Of a DNA stretch of 64,000 nt, positions 62,877 through 64,000 are shown piece by piece. How positions within the stretch are numbered: position 1 is the first letter of the stretch; each line of letters starts with the position of its first letter. Source of the DNA: Staphylococcus succinus. Its GTDB lineage: Bacteria; Bacillota; Bacilli; Staphylococcales; Staphylococcaceae. The translations under genes were made by a program, and so were the position numbers. Under the pieces are notes generated by a model. It saw only the letters and a list, made by a program, of their open reading frames with translations, was not told the origin of the DNA and made no database searches. Where the stretch lies: contig NZ_CP118976.1 in assembly GCF_029024945.1 (NCBI RefSeq), positions 2,108,001-2,172,000 of the forward strand, written 5' to 3'.

Positions 62877-64000
62877 TTATATGGTATTCATTTCTGTCAT
62901 TTGATATAAATAACCTTGTTGAGCGAGCAACATTTCATAACTTCCACACTCCACAATTTTCCCTTCATTCATTACTACTATTTTATCAAAACTTGGCAAT
63001 AATCTTAAATCGTGTGTCGCTACAATTAATGTTTGTGCTTTATTGTGAATCATATCCATCACTTTATCTGTATGATATATATCTAATGCTGTAGTTGGTT
63101 CATCGAGTATCCATATTGGTGCATCTTTTAAAAGTAATCTCGCAATACCTAGTCTTTGTACTTCTCCGCCAGATAATGTGTTTCCGGATATTGTAATCAC
63201 TCTATCTAAATTAATATGTTGTAAACCTAAATCATCCAATACATCTCGTATCACTTCATCCGACTCTTCGGTAAATAAATTCTCTTTCACTGATCCATCA
63301 AATAATTGTTGTGACTGTAACAAAGCATTAAATTGACTATATTTTTCTTCATCTAAAATCCTAGTCATATCCTGATGATTCAACAGAATTTTTCCTTCAT
63401 CACTTTGATATAGACCTAACATTAATTGTAATAATGAACTTTTTCCCGATCCTGATGGTCCAATGATTGCTATATGTTCTCCTTTAACAATGGATAACTG
63501 GATATCATCAAGTACATAACTCGATTGATTCCAATATTTAAATTTAATGTCACGTACCTCTAATAAATTGACAGCTTCTTTGACATTCGAGTGAATAGAT
63601 TCAGTTCCTTGAGGCGTAGGATGTGCAATGACTTCATTGATATCGCTTAAAGCTTCATCTGTATCTGCTTTATAATAAGCTACATTACTCATAGGAATTG
63701 CTTGTTCAAATAATGTTAACATCATTAATACGATACTTGTTAAGTATACTGCGTCCAATTGATGTTGTTGGATTTGTGCTACACCTAAATATAAAGTAGC
63801 AAATAACGCTAACATCGAAACGATATTCAAACTGTACTCATACAATGATAAAAATCGTTGTTCTTTCGCTTGCGCTTTTTCATAAGCCTCTAACTGCCCT
63901 AGTACTTCATTTTGATAATATGCTGTTTGGTTAAAGCGCTCTAACTCTTCATATCCTTCTTTATAATCATAAAATTGATTTAAAAATTGCCCTTGAACTT
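62877..64000 (-). CDS. ABC exporter, fused TM-ATPase, 5' end missing
   Basis: The 3' part of a half-size ABC exporter whose start lies beyond the window; the frame stays open to base 64000, so the ATG at 63845 is internal. The visible part has the last two helices of the membrane domain and then the ATPase: Walker A GPSGSGKSS, Q-loop LLQSQQ, signature LSGGEVQRLG, Walker B IWILDEPT and switch His in VATHD. The sequence is of the CydC/CydD type, and a partner is expected next door. In S. aureus a similar pair lies beside mgrA. Confidence 0.85.
   Translation of the reverse strand, partial: VQGQFLNQFYDYKEGYEELERFNQTAYYQNEVLGQLEAYEKAQAKEQRFLSLYEYSLNIVSMLALFATLYLGVAQIQQHQLDAVYLTSIVLMMLTLFEQAIPMSNVAYYKADTDEALSDINEVIAHPTPQGTESIHSNVKEAVNLLEVRDIKFKYWNQSSYVLDDIQLSIVKGEHIAIIGPSGSGKSSLLQLMLGLYQSDEGKILLNHQDMTRILDEEKYSQFNALLQSQQLFDGSVKENLFTEESDEVIRDVLDDLGLQHINLDRVITISGNTLSGGEVQRLGIARLLLKDAPIWILDEPTTALDIYHTDKVMDMIHNKAQTLIVATHDLRLLPSFDKIVVMNEGKIVECGSYEMLLAQQGYLYQMTEMNTI

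Noticed and set aside
1..64000. Mobile element, prophage, CRISPR array or defence island
   Set aside because: No transposase, integrase, terminal repeats, regularly spaced repeats or cas-like genes; content and order are those of core staphylococcal chromosome.
1..64000. tRNA or rRNA genes
   Set aside because: No cloverleaf with the conserved T-loop and anticodon pattern, and no rRNA sequence, was found on reading either strand by eye.

Overview
The window is low-GC Firmicute DNA and reads as an ordinary stretch of Staphylococcus chromosome. The genus call rests on an MgrA-like regulator with Cys12, NorA, LtaS with Thr300 and a KALA cleavage site, the SstABCD siderophore importer, an EMYY-motif lipoprotein and a bacilliredoxin. 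As far as I recall it, the gene order matches the S. aureus mgrA-norA-fru-nagA-que-pab-ltaS-recQ-hisC-nrd-sst-murB-pepT segment, here in reverse. A tandem pair of peptide transporters, an NAD-type malate dehydrogenase and a galU gene beside norA suggest a coagulase-negative species; I cannot name it. I see no tRNA, rRNA, insertion sequence, prophage or CRISPR array. Both ends cut through genes.

Layout. 1-2.1 kb: end of a two-gene ThrE-type exporter, then pepT. 2.1-7.6 kb: glycerate-kinase-like protein, bacilliredoxin BrxC, EMYY lipoprotein, GrpB-fold protein, murB with a CHY zinc-finger gene, PH-domain protein. 7.8-11.7 kb: sstABCD iron-siderophore importer behind a Fur box. 12.1-16.0 kb: class Ib ribonucleotide reductase nrdI-nrdE-nrdF with NrdR boxes. 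16.3-22.4 kb: DMT transporter-queF operon preceded by a LexA-like box, two dtpT genes, a lipid kinase. 22.5-34.1 kb: deoxyribonucleotidase, hisC, opuCA-opuCB osmolyte importer, recQ, ABC-F protein, ZIP transporter, ltaS. 34.9-39.4 kb: pxpBC with a small membrane protein, then pabA-pabB-pabC. 39.5-41.5 kb: preQ1-I riboswitch and queCDE. 41.8-48.2 kb: membrane protein, GlsB stress protein, csbB, aldo/keto reductase, mpfA, nagA. 48.4-52.1 kb: fruR-fruK-fruA with a well-defined control region. 52.2-64 kb: ybaK, galU, secreted protein, norA, PPC-domain protein, DUF1361 pair, mdh, DedA, aldo/keto reductase, CobW GTPase, mgrA and a truncated ABC exporter.

How it works together. queCDE (7-cyano-7-deazaguanine synthesis, with a preQ1 riboswitch) and queF (reduction to preQ1) form a split queuosine-precursor pathway. 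pabABC supplies 4-aminobenzoate for folate. fruRKA and nagA feed glycolysis. ltaS and csbB act on lipoteichoic acid, murB on peptidoglycan. sst, opuC, dtpT and ZIP are importers.

The most interesting signals are regulatory: an mpfA leader in which a GNRA-type hairpin sits between a strong Shine-Dalgarno and a TTG start, with a four-codon uORF upstream; a LexA-like box inside the predicted promoter of the DMT transporter-queF operon; a third NrdR-like box inside the nrd leader; four 10-bp phased repeats at the fru promoter with an embedded cre-like site; and a perfect 20-bp hairpin over the stop codon of an uncharacterised secreted protein next to norA. No wholly new multi-gene system is evident.
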